Positions 1 to 11,689 of a stretch of DNA of 64,000 bases are shown piece by piece. Both the position numbers and the translations under genes were made by a program. The DNA comes from Macrocybe gigantea. Lineage: Eukaryota > Basidiomycota > Agaricomycetes > Agaricales > Callistosporiaceae. The stretch's first letter is position 1. Each line of letters opens with the position of its first letter. The notes beneath the pieces are model-generated. The model did no database searches and was not told where the DNA came from. It saw only the letters and a list, made by a program, of their open reading frames with translations. The stretch lies in NCBI GenBank assembly GCA_011319805.1, contig SJRY01000302.1, positions 248,001 to 312,000 of the forward strand, read 5' to 3'.

Positions 1-428
1 GTAACGACAAATCCTAGATGAGAACATACATGACAATGTTCGGGATTGTCGACGTGAGGATCGATGCCACGCTGTCCGAGGCGACGTAAGTCACGCCTTT
101 CAAGGATCTTTAGTGGTGGATGGGTTCTACCTCAAAGATGTTCCAGAAATATGCAGGTTCGCTCGGTTGGCCTCCGATTGATTTGGACAGCAGCATATCC
201 AGGAACCTATGAGAAAAGCAGCACAATGAAGGGTGATATTCTAACAAACGGAAGAAGACATTTACGTCGGGATATGGCCGATGTAGAACAAACATTTGTG
301 GCGAAGATCGATAGGCTTCTGGTGCAACATTTCGTGAGGAATCATCTTGAGGGTGACTAAGTTCCATGAAGACCACAATGTCTTCCATTCTTCGAGTGTA
401 GGGATATTGCCGCGCATGACAGCGTTTC
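1..428 (-). CDS. EGT1: Ergothioneine biosynthesis protein 1-like (EgtB/DinB part), partial
   Basis: Three exons are readable on the minus strand: 428-266, 206-131 and 71-30. The gene then enters an intron and leaves the left edge. The spliced protein contains PTLEEWKTLW, the stretch LVTLKMIPHEMLHQKPIDLR, LFYIGHIPTFLDMLLSK, and AYFWNIFERGIDPHVDNPEH. This is the DinB-like iron/sulfoxide-synthase region of fungal Egt1, which joins cysteine to trimethylhistidine using O2. The exons join cleanly at GT...AG introns with matching phase, so this part looks intact. The histidine methyltransferase domain that normally precedes this region in fungal Egt1 is not visible in the roughly 1.4 kb upstream. 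The first ATG inside this exon lies just before the NIPTLEEW stretch. The true 5' end is unresolved, and the FGE-sulfatase domain would lie outside the window. Confidence 0.8.
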
Positions 429-658
429 CTGAAGATCGACATCCAACAAAAGGTTCAGTGTGAGAGAGAGGAGGAAAAACGAATGCAGGCTGTTCGACGA
501 GATAAAGAACACCGGGTGGTGACGCCACTTGAACAGTCAAGACGGCACGCAAAGACGCGAGCGCAAGAACCGTGAGGCCTCTCGCAACCCGAAGATCTGT
601 CGGCAAAACGCTCTTCGGTAGGTTCAGACGTCAGCAGAGATTACAGAGTGCGACCAGT

Positions 659-1015
659 TCAGATGTCCCTCACGTGGTAATAGTCGACTTCGATGCCGTC
701 GTGCGAGATCAAAATCTCAACCTGCTCGACACCAACTAACAGAGACACCTTCGGCTCTTGGAGGCGAACCCATTGTTCCTCCTCAATTACTTGCAAAGCC
801 AGCAAACCTCTCTCGGCATATTTGTCGAAGGCGGCGGCAACAAATTTGGGGTCCAGCGCAGCCGAAGTTAAGGAGACACGGCACTTCGAGAGGGTAGGCA
901 GAGAAAACACCCCCTTGGTGGACCCCGCAGAAGAAATGGAGGAAGGAGTAGCGGTTCCGGTTTTGGACAGTTCAAAAACTGAGTCCAGAGAGGACGAGGA
1001 AGTAGGAGACGACAT
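659..1015 (-). CDS. Hypothetical protein, small or first exon
   Basis: An ATG-initiated 118-codon frame on the minus strand with a Ser/Thr-rich start (MSSPTSSSSLDSVF) and a more ordinary globular-looking second half (DPKFVAAAFDKYAERGLLAL, VGVEQVEILISHDGIEVDYY). I do not recognise a family. The codon at the DYYH end overlaps a possible splice donor (CAC|GTGAGG). A downstream exon starting after position 606 could extend it by about 19 codons (HIFGLREASRFLRSRL). It lies just upstream of the Egt1-like exons and could be its own gene or a 5' part of that gene. It does not resemble the EgtD-type methyltransferase expected there. Confidence 0.35.
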   Translation of the reverse strand: MSSPTSSSSLDSVFELSKTGTATPSSISSAGSTKGVFSLPTLSKCRVSLTSAALDPKFVAAAFDKYAERGLLALQVIEEEQWVRLQEPKVSLLVGVEQVEILISHDGIEVDYYHVRDI

Positions 1016-1120
1016 TGTTGCGGGGAGAAATGGCTAATTCTCTGAATGGGGAGCAATTCAATGGGAGAACTTGGGGACGCAGCGTGGAAAGAAAAGCGCT
1101 TTTATACGAGACAAATTACA

Positions 1121-1784
1121 TTAGGGATACATACGTACAAAGCTCCAGAAGGGGCGTAGGATCTCCTCATTTCGTTTTTCAAGGCCGCGATGACCCCAAA
1201 CACTAGCCCACTGTATTGGACCATGGATCACTTGATTACGTTCGGGGCTTTTCGTATCATTCACACGTACGACGTGGGGCTGGTCGATGCCTGAGGGAAT
1301 CGCAAGAGTCCTGGCGGACGGCAAGGCAGAGTTCATCTCTTCTTTCAACCAAGTCACATCCGCCAATGGCGCATACGTAGCATCTTGAATCCTCCACAGC
1401 TTCTCCCTGTCTCTCTGTATGAGTTTGCGACGAATCTTCAGAAGACGGGAGCATCAGGGATGGCAGAAGATCCGAATGCCGAGGGCGCCGTGTTTCGCCA
1501 AGTCTGAAGTCCATTCACGTGATGAACATAACGATGCGGCCGTGTGTTGGCTAGCGACCCGCGTGAATGACGACGTCAAGGAAAAATGGACGATAAGAAG
1601 GGTCCCCATAGAGTCTAGATAGAATGCTCCTTCTGTTTTCGGCAGGTGGTGTTGGCCACCCGAAAAGCCACGATAAGAAATCATCACCGGATGCTGCGTG
1701 CGTCGCTAGAAGGGTATTCTCGTGCTTGAAGACGACTTTGAGTCCGGGAGTGTGCGCAACAGAGATGAGAGGAGCGGAAAGCAA
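1121..1784 (-). CDS. Hypothetical minus-strand gene, exons uncertain
   Basis: Two stretches read like real protein. Around 1784-1551 there is KVVFKHENTLLATHAASGDD followed by FLSWLFGWPTPPAENRRSIL and a PSYRPFFLDVV segment. Around 1430-1130 there is KIRRKLIQRDREKLWRIQDA, then LADVTWLKEEMNSALPSART and a segment rich in charged and aromatic residues ending LEKRNEEILRPFWSF before a GTACGT donor. The two segments are in different frames with stops between them, so at least one intron is implied. No family is recognised. It could be an active gene of unknown function or a decayed one. Confidence 0.3.
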
Positions 1785-1824
1785 CGCGGCTCCTCCGATC
1801 TCGGTTTTTCTAGTCCTCGTTTAA

Positions 1825-4685
1825 ACTCAGAGCGATTGCGTGCTAATGGCGTGCTTTGATCACGTGGTTAACATTGGTGGTCACCAATGTCCATCGCACA
1901 ACTTGACTCGAACGAATCAATGTATCATTATTATTTCTACATTCCATAGAAAAGGTATGTTTGCAGATAGTAAATCGTCATTCAATCGACAATCGACAAT
2001 CTTTTGTGATTCCAGATCTTTTTTCTTGTTCTAGTAGATCCAGATTTCTTGCACGGACGTCCGAATGGCTCTCTTTGATCGGCATGGAGCTCCATGCTCC
2101 GTGTGCACCTCTGGTATGAAGGAAACACGTCGGGATATTCGTCCGCCCCACTCTCGCTTCTATCTTTGTCTCAAGGCAATGCTCCGAATCCAGGTCATTA
2201 GACCAACATGATGCCAATGCTGCCTAATGATACCACCTGGATACGGTGGAAACTGTACAATTCACCACGTTTCCTTCATCGACGCGGTGCATGCCTTCAT
2301 CGTGAGGAAGCTTCACCCTTTTGTCAATGCATCATCTGTGCCTTCTGCGCGTATTTTCGTTGCTCCCGACGTAAGTTACACAGTTACTGACCGGCTTTCC
2401 TTGAGATGCGCCGGTCAATTAAGGCGCGCTCAACGACTCCGGTGATGACATAAAGTGTGCCATATGCCTGTCAGAATCACGACGTAGCATTATCAGCAGT
2501 GCTTCTGTCCTTCTAGTGATCCTCGAGTCACCGCCGGTGACACCCATTATTATCGAACATTCTCCGTTGCTGTGAGACGAACAGCGTTCCGCATACCTAT
2601 ATATGGTGGGTAGCTTCCCATTGTCTATTTTCAACTCTTCCTTACACCGCGTAGAAGCATTTGAGCCAGACACCTCGCTGCATTGATCTCTCCGAACTTT
2701 TTCATCCGCGTTAGATGTTGGATGTCGGGTGTGCTCAGCATCTCCAAAAACACCCACTTTCTTGTCTTTTTTCCCGACCCGCAACTCGCCGTGGAGATTC
2801 CGTGGAGATTTACTGGCCCCACAGTCCTGCTGAAAATGTGCGTGTGTGTTCAGACCCTCTTATGGTTGCGCCCAAGGAGCGTGCTCAGGGGAGTTCCTGG
2901 AATCTGGATGACAAAATTTTGCATCTCATCGGGTTGCTTCGAGACCGCTCTTTGTGAAGAAACCTGCCATCTATGTCGAAGAGGCGAGGTTTTCGGCCAA
3001 CAAAACCTGACGCAGGATATCACTGGTTGGCTTTCCCCTAGTTTCCCTTTTCGTCGCTTGGCTGATTACGGCAAGAGAATGGAGCGGCTAGGTTAACGTG
3101 TACTTCTGAGTACCGCAAATAGGCATGCCCGCTACTGGCGGTTTCGGCACATCCCCAGATGGTTGAACTCCTGAGCTGCGTGCTAGTGTCCCTTTCTGCT
3201 TCAAGCCTCCGGCTCTTCTAGGATTTTACGTGACCGTCAAGCATCGGCCGAACGCGCACTGCGGGGGATCTTGACAATTCAGCATCAAACATCAGCAAGA
3301 ACGGATTTAGTCCCTGAGCGAAGATATTTGACATCGCTAAGCAATGTTATTGCAAAGGGATGAGAAAACCGTTTACTTCTCTTGTAGGCCTCAAGGTGGC
3401 ATGAGCTCATCATCATCGAAATGCCGATCAAAGCAGAACCAAGACAGGATTCTTATTGTCATCGGGCAGTCATAGGTGTTGTCACGCGCCATGGTTGGAG
3501 CTCGGACACCCGAAACACATGGGAGAACTGGAAGTATTCGTTGAATCCTGCAGCTCACGAAGGATCCATCTTATCATCCTGCTTTTCGATACATCAGTGG
3601 TCTGAATGTATCTCTACGGCAGGCGGAATGTAAACGGAAACGGCAACTATAAATTTTCGTGCAATGTACGGTGCCGCGGACCTTCGTTTTGCCACGCCAT
3701 TCATTCTCCTTCACCATTATCTTCGGCATCAACTGCTGAAGAAGAGGAGCAACTACATGTCTGCCATTAGACCCATACGGCCAACCGCTTTAAATTCTTC
3801 CGAACTCGACGAAAATGAAAAAAAAAAAAAAAGCTTGGTCAGGAAGAAGTGTCCTACACTTACGCCTCTGGCTATCATCGAAAAGTGCCTCAGGTTGCGA
3901 CTGATCGGCCGAATCTGTCTAAAAAAAGATCTGACACATGGTGTGGGACCATGTTCATCACAGTGACTGGGCACATGTCCAGGTATATTGATTAGAACGT
4001 ATATATCTTGGCTAGACTGCGTGCCCAGAGAAATCGTGCCGTCGCGCTCAAGACCGAGACAGTCCGGATATGTTTATCGTGGGGTTGGACCGAGAAAGTA
4101 AATCATTCGCTGAATGTTTATTCTCTTGTCAGCATTCCGAGAGTACTACTTAGTGTATATGTTTGTGTGCTCCGCATTTACGGCCCGTGGATTTGCCAAT
4201 TGTCATCAACGAGTCTCATTGATGTACGACAAATTACCTGCGATCGTGATTAGGAGATTTTAGAAACTCCTTTCCAAGCCAGTCAAAGAAAATACTCGTC
4301 GCTGGATTCTGCAAAGATATGTTCCCACCGCCATCATGGATGCCTTCAGTCTGCCATGGTTCAAACGCTTTCTTCGGCCGAAAGGTGGTTATGATGTCGA
4401 ACCAAAGCTTACTCGGGGGCAGCATGTAGAAATCGCCACGTTACGTCCCTGGCGTCTGTCTGCTTACCCCGCATCGTAACTGTCGAATCTGACTGCCGAA
4501 TTTCTTTTTCGTCAGGCATGATCACAAGGACAATATACGGGTTCCTTTTCGGAGCTCAACATGGCGAGGTCAGATACATATTGGTGAGTGGTGACGTTAC
4601 CGAACTCGGAGGATAAATAGGACAGGCGTCCCTTGCATTTTGATTGAACAACCCGCTCATTGTGTTCACGCCCTTTTACTTCATC
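1825..4685. other. About 2.9 kb with no confident gene
   Basis: No open frame here resembles a known family. The longest (2683-3096, plus) has no recognisable motif and a biased composition. A 63-residue minus-strand frame at 4425-4234 (LPPSKLWFDIITTFRPKKAF onward) reads somewhat like protein, but I cannot assign it. An A-run of 14 sits near 3818-3831. The last 100 bp form the promoter of the MFS gene that follows and include an ATAAATA element about 70 bp before its start codon. Confidence 0.4.
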
Positions 4686-6983
4686 ATGGCATCTTCCGAC
4701 GAGAAACGCGACTTTCAGCTAACGAAAGAGGTTGATGAAAAGCTCGAGTCGATTTCCGACGGCTCCCACCCTCATGATGAGGAGCAGTCCGTCGAGGAGA
4801 AGCAGCTAATTCGGAAGCTTGACAAGCGAATTTTGCCCATTGCTTGTCTGCTATATCTCTTCGCTTGTTCGTTTTGCACCCACAATTCATTACCTGCAAT
4901 AGACTCAAACTCATTTGCCGTCTTCTCGCAGATTTGGACCGCTCGAACCTTGGAAATGCCCGACTGCAAGGCTTGCCGGAGGATGTTCTGGGAGGGGACC
5001 CGACTGGTGTGCTTTTTGATTGGATCAACTCTGCATTCTTCTTCTCCTATGTGAGCTCGCACATGAATTAGGTCTCCGTTGGTGCTGACAATAGACAGAT
5101 CTTGTGTCAAATACCTGTCACCATAATTTCAAAGCTTTACCAACCACGGATATGGATGACTTGCGTTGCGATCGGCTGGGGGGTCTCATCAACGCTAATG
5201 GTAATCCCGTTAGCTATCGCGCCAGCCAAAGCAATTCTCATCATCATTTAATGTTGAGACAGTCCACGGCATTCAACTTCGGAGGCATGATGGCAACTAG
5301 AGTATTTTTAGGTATTTTCGAATCCGGGTTCGGTCCGGCCATTCCCCTCTATTTCTGTAAGCGCACCATTATCTTTCAGTCTTCATTTTTCACCAACGCA
5401 CCATGATTAGCATTATGGTACACCAAGAAAGAAATGGGATTAAGGGTACGTCTTTCGCTTTCAGTTTCTAAATTCGTTATTGACGATGATATTGTACTGT
5501 TCCAAGATGGCCTACTGGTTCGGTTTTGCTGCGGTCGCCGGTGCATTCGGTGGTCTTATTGCATTTGGTGTCCAACATATCAAGTCGTCAGTTGAGAACT
5601 GGAAATTGCTCTTCATTATTGAGGTAGGCTGTAAGTTTTGGTGCCGTATCTTCGCTGGCTAAACTACTTCTAGGGAACGCCAGCCGTCATTCTAGGTGTT
5701 GTCACATTATTCCTTTTACCGAACCGCCCCGAGTCCACCACCTTCCTCAATGAAAGAGAACGGGCGATTGCCGTCGACAGGATGAACAGGGCAACCAGTG
5801 GAGACACAGGTGCCGTGGTCAACAAGGGTGCGCATATATATTGTCGTTATGTTCTCGTAGAGCGGCTAACCTTCGTGTAGCGCACATCCTCCTTGCTTTC
5901 CGCGACTGGCGAGTCTGTAAAACTTCCTTCCTCCGACACGCCGTCTGCTAATGCTATACCCCTAGATCTATACTGGAGGGGTAATCTATTTTGGGCTGAA
6001 CTGCGCTCTCGCCTCTATCTCCGCCTTCCTACCCACCATCATCAAATCATTCGGATATAGTGCGTTAAATCTATCCACTAGCCCATAGCAGGAGAGGTCA
6101 CAAGTTAATTTCTAGCGAATGCGTTGGCTCAATTGCTCACCGTACCTCCATATGCTGTTGCCGCGGTAGTGCTCACGTCATTCTCCTTCGCCTCGGATCG
6201 ACTACAAAGCCGAGGAATTTTCATGGCGATCTCAAGCACCATTGGAGCGATTGGATATTTGTGAGTTCACTTAGATCCGAGAGCGACTCAATGACGAGCA
6301 TCGTTCAGATTGTTGTTGACTGTGCATGTCAATAAACATGCCCAGTATTTCGCAACTTTTTGCATTGTCAGCGGAACATATACTACCATTGGTATTATTA
6401 TTGCTTGGTGTAAGCACTGTTCATTTTCGATACCCCTGGCTATTTATTCCTCGTTCAGACGCGCACAACCTTGGCTCAGAGACCAAGAAGGCGACTGGAA
6501 TCCCTATGTTCATGGCTATGGGCCAGTGTGGCAGCGTCCTCGGATCACATATTTTTCCGAAGACTGAAGGTCCTCGCTATACGTACGTCACCTGTTAATC
6601 GCGACCTACTACTCTAATTTGCGTGTCGAACTTACAGCAAAGGCTTTGCGAGTGAGTTTCGCATTGCCTTTCCAAACTTGCATTCTATTTCTAACGCTGC
6701 AAAATCGATCAGTTTGTTGCGCTCTTGAATTCCTTGCTGCCTTCTGCGCAATTATCTTGACCGTAGGGGCCATTTAACATCTCCAAGGCGCTTGCTCATG
6801 TCTAGATCAGATTTCATACCGCCTGGACAATGCTCGCCGCGAGAAGTTGTACGGCAAGCCTGCCCCGAATGCCAGGGTAGACACCTTTGAGCTAGCGGAC
6901 AAAGTGAGTGACCATGCTCCTCTCATATGAAATCAGACTAAATTTGCTATGCTTAGGCTCCTGATTTCCGATATGTCCCTTAA
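4686..6983 (+). CDS. MFS transporter, allantoate permease (Dal5/ACS) family
   Basis: A 12-helix major facilitator of the anion:cation symporter family, which moves organic anions such as allantoate, nicotinate or carboxylates across the plasma membrane. Starting at ATG 4686, the spliced protein has an acidic cytosolic N-terminus, then the family hallmark LLYLFAYLDRSNLGNARLQG. After that come FNFGGMMATRVFLGIFESGF, FSLWYTKKEMGLRMAYWFGF, and helices ending near YRLDNARREKLYGK. The last exon (after a TTAG acceptor near 6957) gives APDFRYVP and a TAA at 6981-6983. At least nine short introns are needed, and all junctions I checked keep frame. Intron 1 starts GTTCGT rather than GTAAGT. The substrate cannot be read from sequence. 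Its neighbour on the other strand, ending 192 bp away, is an oxalate decarboxylase, so a role in carboxylate traffic is possible but only inferred. Confidence 0.9.
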
Positions 6984-7175
6984 TTCGTTAATGATTAATG
7001 GATTGATAGTTAACGGCGGGGGAAACGACAAGTTTGGAAAACGTATCATAGTCGAGCAGGGGTTTGAGGTTCTCTGTACGATGACTTATTGACCAGATTT
7101 TTTCCGTTGTACGTCGCCTATGTTACCCAAGGCAATATCATACAAGATAGCGAATCAAGCTTCCTACGCTAGTCC

Positions 7176-9108
7176 TTACACGACCTCTTGCTTCTCCTTG
7201 CTGAACGTCGAAATGAATGATTCCGAAAATCCGAGGTGGGCTTTCACAAGCTCGGGTGGCGTCAACGCCAGCCACTGTGTCAAGGTTATGTCTTGGAATA
7301 ACCCTGTAGGAAGTGAAGTGACATAGATGCTCATAAACGACGTTTTCACTGGCTCACCGGAATTGAATATTTCCAGGAATTTCATTGTCCCATTACCGAT
7401 GTTTTCAACATAATGACCTGAGCGAAATAAGATGAGATGCCTTGTAGCCACTAAGACGCTCACCAAATGAAGGTGGAATGTAAGCAATATCGCCTGCCTG
7501 GTGCATATGACAGTCAGTGGTGCAAGATGATATGACGCTTCGATTAGGCCATTGAACTCACTTGATAATCATATGTCCGAGCGTTTCCTGACGAAGCAAA
7601 AACTGTGATCCGCGCGTGCCCTTCGCTAGTTCAAGTGAAAAGGTGAGAAGCAAGCATGGAATTGACAGGCTCCATACACGAAATAGGTCCATTCTGCTTC
7701 GGTAGGATGCCACTTTGGACGTTCTCTGTCAATAGCGCAAGCTCAGATAAGAGAACACATACATGCAGCTCTCTAAGAGGACAGTAGTTCAATTTGACAG
7801 AGCGAAGATATGTAATGACAAGCATACCTCAATCCTCCGGGTTTCACCGACACTTCGACCGCGCATATCGCCTCTGAGGCCTTGAAGCTCCTCGTATCCA
7901 TGATCTTAACACTACCGCCTTGTTTTTGGATCGGTTTGACTTTAGAATAGTGATAAACATATGGATTCCGCGTGTCGTTTGGAATCACCATGTCGGATTC
8001 CAGATTCTCGGGAGGAGGGGTGGCTACACAATTAGAACGATCCTATATTAGTAAGAAAGGGATACTTACAGGGGAAAATGTAAAGCTCATGCTTTGGAAT
8101 ATGATCAAACAGTGCTAAGTTCTGAGTCCCGAAGTTCTTCGCAAGAACCGATTTGGGCACATGTGCGAGCCAGTCTGTGATGAGAAACGTCGCTTCCTCA
8201 GAGAATGCCCCAGAATTAAAGACCAGTAGGAATTCAGCTCCTTCTTTGGTAGTGTTCTTGGCTTGTATTGAATGTGGGTTTCCAGCAGGAAAGTACCAAA
8301 CGTCCCCTTCACCCTGATTTTGACAGAAAGTTAGCACAGCATTTGAAATTGAAGATCAAAGTAGAGTATTGACCACATCACCAACGAAAATTTTTCCTTC
8401 TGGAGTAACTGTGCTGATGCGGACGTTCCCCTGAAGGTACCAATTATTATATGTAGATTCAACGAAGACAGCAGAAGATTGGTGATACCTTTAAAACATA
8501 AGCCCACTGGATACAAAAGACATGAGCTCCGATGAAACTAGTTCTGGGTGACTGGAGGACGCACCTCCGCTGTGTTGTGCCAATGTAACTCCCTGACGAT
8601 TGTCAGCGAACGAAACCAAAACGGCTTAGAGCGCACCGTATGGCGCCAGGCTTCAGACGCATGTTCACACCTACAGTCCACGCACTACATTAGTTTCAGT
8701 GGAAGCTTGCAAAAAACGCACTTACCTGCCAGCCCTGTGGCGATGGGCATGTCATTCTCTGGCCGTGAACATGAGATACGCTGTGCAGGAAGGAACCGTA
8801 AAGCTTGAATTACCGTTTTGCTGACGAGACCAGCCGCCATCTGTGAGTCGATTGTGGCTTAAAGAGAATGGCCACTTGACGTTCTTCAGCTCGCCGTGGT
8901 CTGTTGTCGGTGGGGCGAGAAGGTCCTTGTTCTCCAACTCGAGAGGTATATTCTCTGGACCAAGTATATCTGCACCAAGAGTGCCTCTTACTGGTTCAGG
9001 GATCAATTCAGTACCAGGTGCGTGGAGATGAATGCTGGAAGGCGTTGGCATGGCCAAGAGTGTTCGGGAAGACAGTGCAATTCCTGCCAACAAAGCGAAG
9101 AGAACCAT
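7176..9108 (-). CDS. Oxalate decarboxylase, secreted bicupin
   Basis: A Mn-dependent bicupin that converts oxalate to formate and CO2, or possibly an oxalate oxidase-type bicupin. The protein starts with a signal peptide (MVLFALLAGIALSSRTLLAM). Cupin 1, after splicing, has ELHWHNTAEWAYVLKG and GDVWYFPAGNPHSIQ. The linker FNSGAFSEEATFLITDW matches the region of the catalytic lid. Cupin 2 has ELHWHPTEAEWTYFVEG, ARITVFASSGNARTYDYQ and AGDIAYIPPSFGHYVEN. Both His-x-His...Glu...His metal sets are visible. The gene has about ten introns of about 50-60 nt, and every junction I traced restores the family sequence. Wood-decay and litter basidiomycetes secrete this enzyme to control oxalate and pH. It is convergent with the MFS transporter. 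Confidence 0.92.
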
Positions 9109-9699
9109 CTTAGAGGAGAGTCGTTGCGTGCCACTGGAAGTCAGCCTCTGTTCAGTTTACATTTATTGCTTTGAGGCTGCCGCGCTTTTTGCCGCCATCA
9201 GACCAGCTGAGGGGCTCTTCGAAAGCTAGCTGTTCAGAATTAGAGCATTCGAACCCCTTCGATGCTGCGCCACAGCATATTGACCTCCAAGGATATAAAG
9301 GACATGCGGATCGCGTTTATAACTCTTGCCCAGGCTTGCTACCTACGCGACATGAGGGAGTGCAATCTTGCATGCGCAATCAGAGATTGAATGTGCAAGA
9401 CAGGAGATGATAAAAGTTTACTCCTTTAGTACATATCTGAATGAGTAAATGCTCCGAATAGAACTATAGCTTACCATAATTCCAGTTGAAGAAACGTTGG
9501 GTTATGCCAAGTCGAATGAATGATTAGAGCCGACTTCCTTTTTCGTACATATCACGGGACTTAAATGCACGGTCATGTGACTCAGGGAACGCTTCTTTGA
9601 AAGCCATGTTCATTCAGTCCTTTCAACCCCAGCGTATTTCTTACTCCAAACCTCCATCATCATCCGGTATATAGCTCGTCTCTTCATAACATATCAATA
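9109..9699. other. Divergent intergenic promoter region
   Basis: This separates the oxalate decarboxylase (minus) from MAD3 (plus). No coding signal is seen. A GGATATAAAGG element occurs near 9291-9301 in plus orientation, and a TATATA lies about 30 bp before the MAD3 ATG (9667-9672). Confidence 0.4.
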
Positions 9700-11136
9700 A
9701 TGGCGGATAACGATACAAACCCTCCTATCGTTGATTGCGACGTCCTCGAAGCCGCTAAGGAAAATGTCCAGCCCCTGGCTTCTGGCCGTCGAGTCACGTC
9801 ATTGTCAGCTATCTTGAGCACTCCCCTTGTCCGAAGAGAATCGAAACTAGCGGCTACCCGTAATCGTCTGCGGATCAATGTCGAGATTGCCCTCGATGAC
9901 GAGGACGGCGACCCACTCGAGGCGTACTGCAATTTTGTGAATTGGACCCTGGACAATTATCCTCAGGGCCACAGCGCAGAATCGGGACTCTTGGAATTAC
10001 TGGAAGAAGCTACTAGGGTCTTGAAAGACCGCCAAGATGGCAAGTGGCGAGGAGAGTTGAAATATCTGAAGCTTTGGCTGTTATATGCCAGCTTCGTCGA
10101 ACGGCCGACAATCATCTACCAATTTTTGATTGTGAACGAGATAGGAACGGATTTTGCACTCCTATATGAAGAATATGCTGCTGTCTTGGAACGCGATGGA
10201 AGGTGAGCACACGTGCTTCTTTCGTTCCTTCTCCGGCTCATTGCAGGTCAGGAAGAAAGAGGCAGATGGTACCTACAATTTGGGAATTGCTCGCCGTGCC
10301 TCCCCTTTAGAGCACCTTCAGACCAAATTTGCTGAATTTCAGAAGAGGATGATGACCAGTGTGTCTCCGGCTCCGCCATCCAGCGGCACCCCCTCATCAA
10401 GTGTCAGACTTGTCCTTGCCCCTTCCGCATCCTCATCCCAATCAGGCTCCACCTCTTCACGGGTCACATCATCGCGGAGCGATCCTCTTGTATCACAGGA
10501 CACTACTCGTCTCGCCACGCGATCAAATAATTCTCTTCAAATCTTTGTCGACGCCTCAGGCGATGTCTCCCAACCTTCCGATGGTGCCAACGCTTGGCCC
10601 GACATCGGCACCCGCAAGACAAGGGTCAAAGAAAATGTACCCGAAGTCAAAAAAATGGGAGGTACTACACTAAAGCAAGCAAGGAGGTCTAAGAGAATGA
10701 CATCAAGTTCCCAATCCGGTGCGGCAGGCTCGAAGTTCATGCCATATCGAGATTCAGAACCGGCTGAGATGCCGCCGCCACCCGCTCTCATTTCAGAAGA
10801 CCAGGATACCATATCTAACAAACCGGCTAAAGTTGTGCCTTTCGTCGACATGCCGGAGGGTTCCAAGTCGACGCCGTTACCAGCGACACCGATGTTTACA
10901 CCATTTCGGGATGAGGTAAGTATTCAGTGCCTTCGGTCGTTTTATTTGCCTTCGACCTAATTCTTCTAAAGACAGGTACCTCGGCAGTGCCTGGAGCATC
11001 GGCAACTGATACAGTCATGAAGGTGAAGAAAGCCAATCCGAAAACGCCTTTGATACCGTCAGAAGCAGAGGCCCTGAGGAAGGACCCGTTGAAGAACTAC
11101 TCCGAGTCTGGCCTTGGTCTAGACACCGAAATTTAA
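9700..11136 (+). CDS. MAD3: Spindle assembly checkpoint protein Mad3 (BubR1-like, no kinase)
   Basis: Three exons, 9700-10202, 10252-10915 and 10972-11136, give 443 residues. The N-terminal Mad3/BUB1 homology region I is clear: DPLEAYCNFVNWTLDNYPQG, ESGLLELLEEATRVLKD, YLKLWLLYASFVERP, NEIGTDFALLYEEYA, then EADGTYNLGIARRASPLEHL. Two KEN boxes are present, in EAAKENVQPL near residue 20 and TRVKENVPEV in the middle, as expected for the pseudosubstrate that blocks APC/C-Cdc20. Two similar FxP[YF]RD motifs (FMPYRDSE, FTPFRDE) follow and may be the Bub3-binding part. There is no kinase domain, and the last exon ends KTPLIPSEAEALRKDPLKNY plus a short tail. This is the Mad3 arm of the mitotic checkpoint complex. 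Confidence 0.92.
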
Positions 11137-11689
11137 ACGTTATGCCAGTATCTTCTTTATCACATCTAGGCTTTTTCCTAATCATCCCTCATCGGAGGAT
11201 TTGTATGTAATTTGTGGTGTTCCATTTTTGCACGAATTTGCGCTGACAATGCAATGGTCCAATATACATGTTAACGTTACGAAGCGCACGATGCTCGCCA
11301 CTGTCAACAATATCACCACGACCCCACAGGATGTGGCAGAGTACTTGAGTACGTTCCATTAGGAAAGCGGATAACTGAAGAAACACAACACCGAGGTGCC
11401 TATGCTACCGCGGAGCATCGACCCCTTAGTTCTTGTTCTATGGAATCCCTAGTTCTCATAACAGGCTTTACGTGCTTCCTTGACTAATTAGCTCGCCGTT
11501 CTAAGTCAGGACCGCGGAGAGTGGCTGAGGTGCAAAGCGTCGCGTTCTTCGTTAGAACCCTGCCTAAGCTTCGCACACTTTCTAGAGTGCCTGACTGGGA
11601 TTCGAGCATTAGCGTGTAAGCACCGTATAAAAAGTCAGCCATTCTGATCATGCAGCTTGACACACAGACATCGTACACGCATACCAACG
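11137..11689. other. Intergenic region with promoter of the small secreted protein gene
   Basis: 550 bp without a supported gene. It holds the MAD3 3' end and, at its right end, a TATA box (reported separately). Confidence 0.4.
11626..11633 (+). promoter_or_regulatory. TATA box of the small secreted protein gene
   Basis: TATAAAAA lies 57 bp upstream of the ATG at 11690, a normal spacing for a fungal core promoter. Most housekeeping genes in the window lack such a clear element. Confidence 0.6.

Noticed and set aside
2683..3096. 137-codon plus-strand frame
   Set aside because: No recognised motif, biased composition, and no upstream or downstream exons with support.
9291..9301. TATA-like element in the oxalate decarboxylase promoter
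   Set aside because: It is in plus orientation and about 190 bp from the minus-strand start codon, so it is not assigned to that gene.
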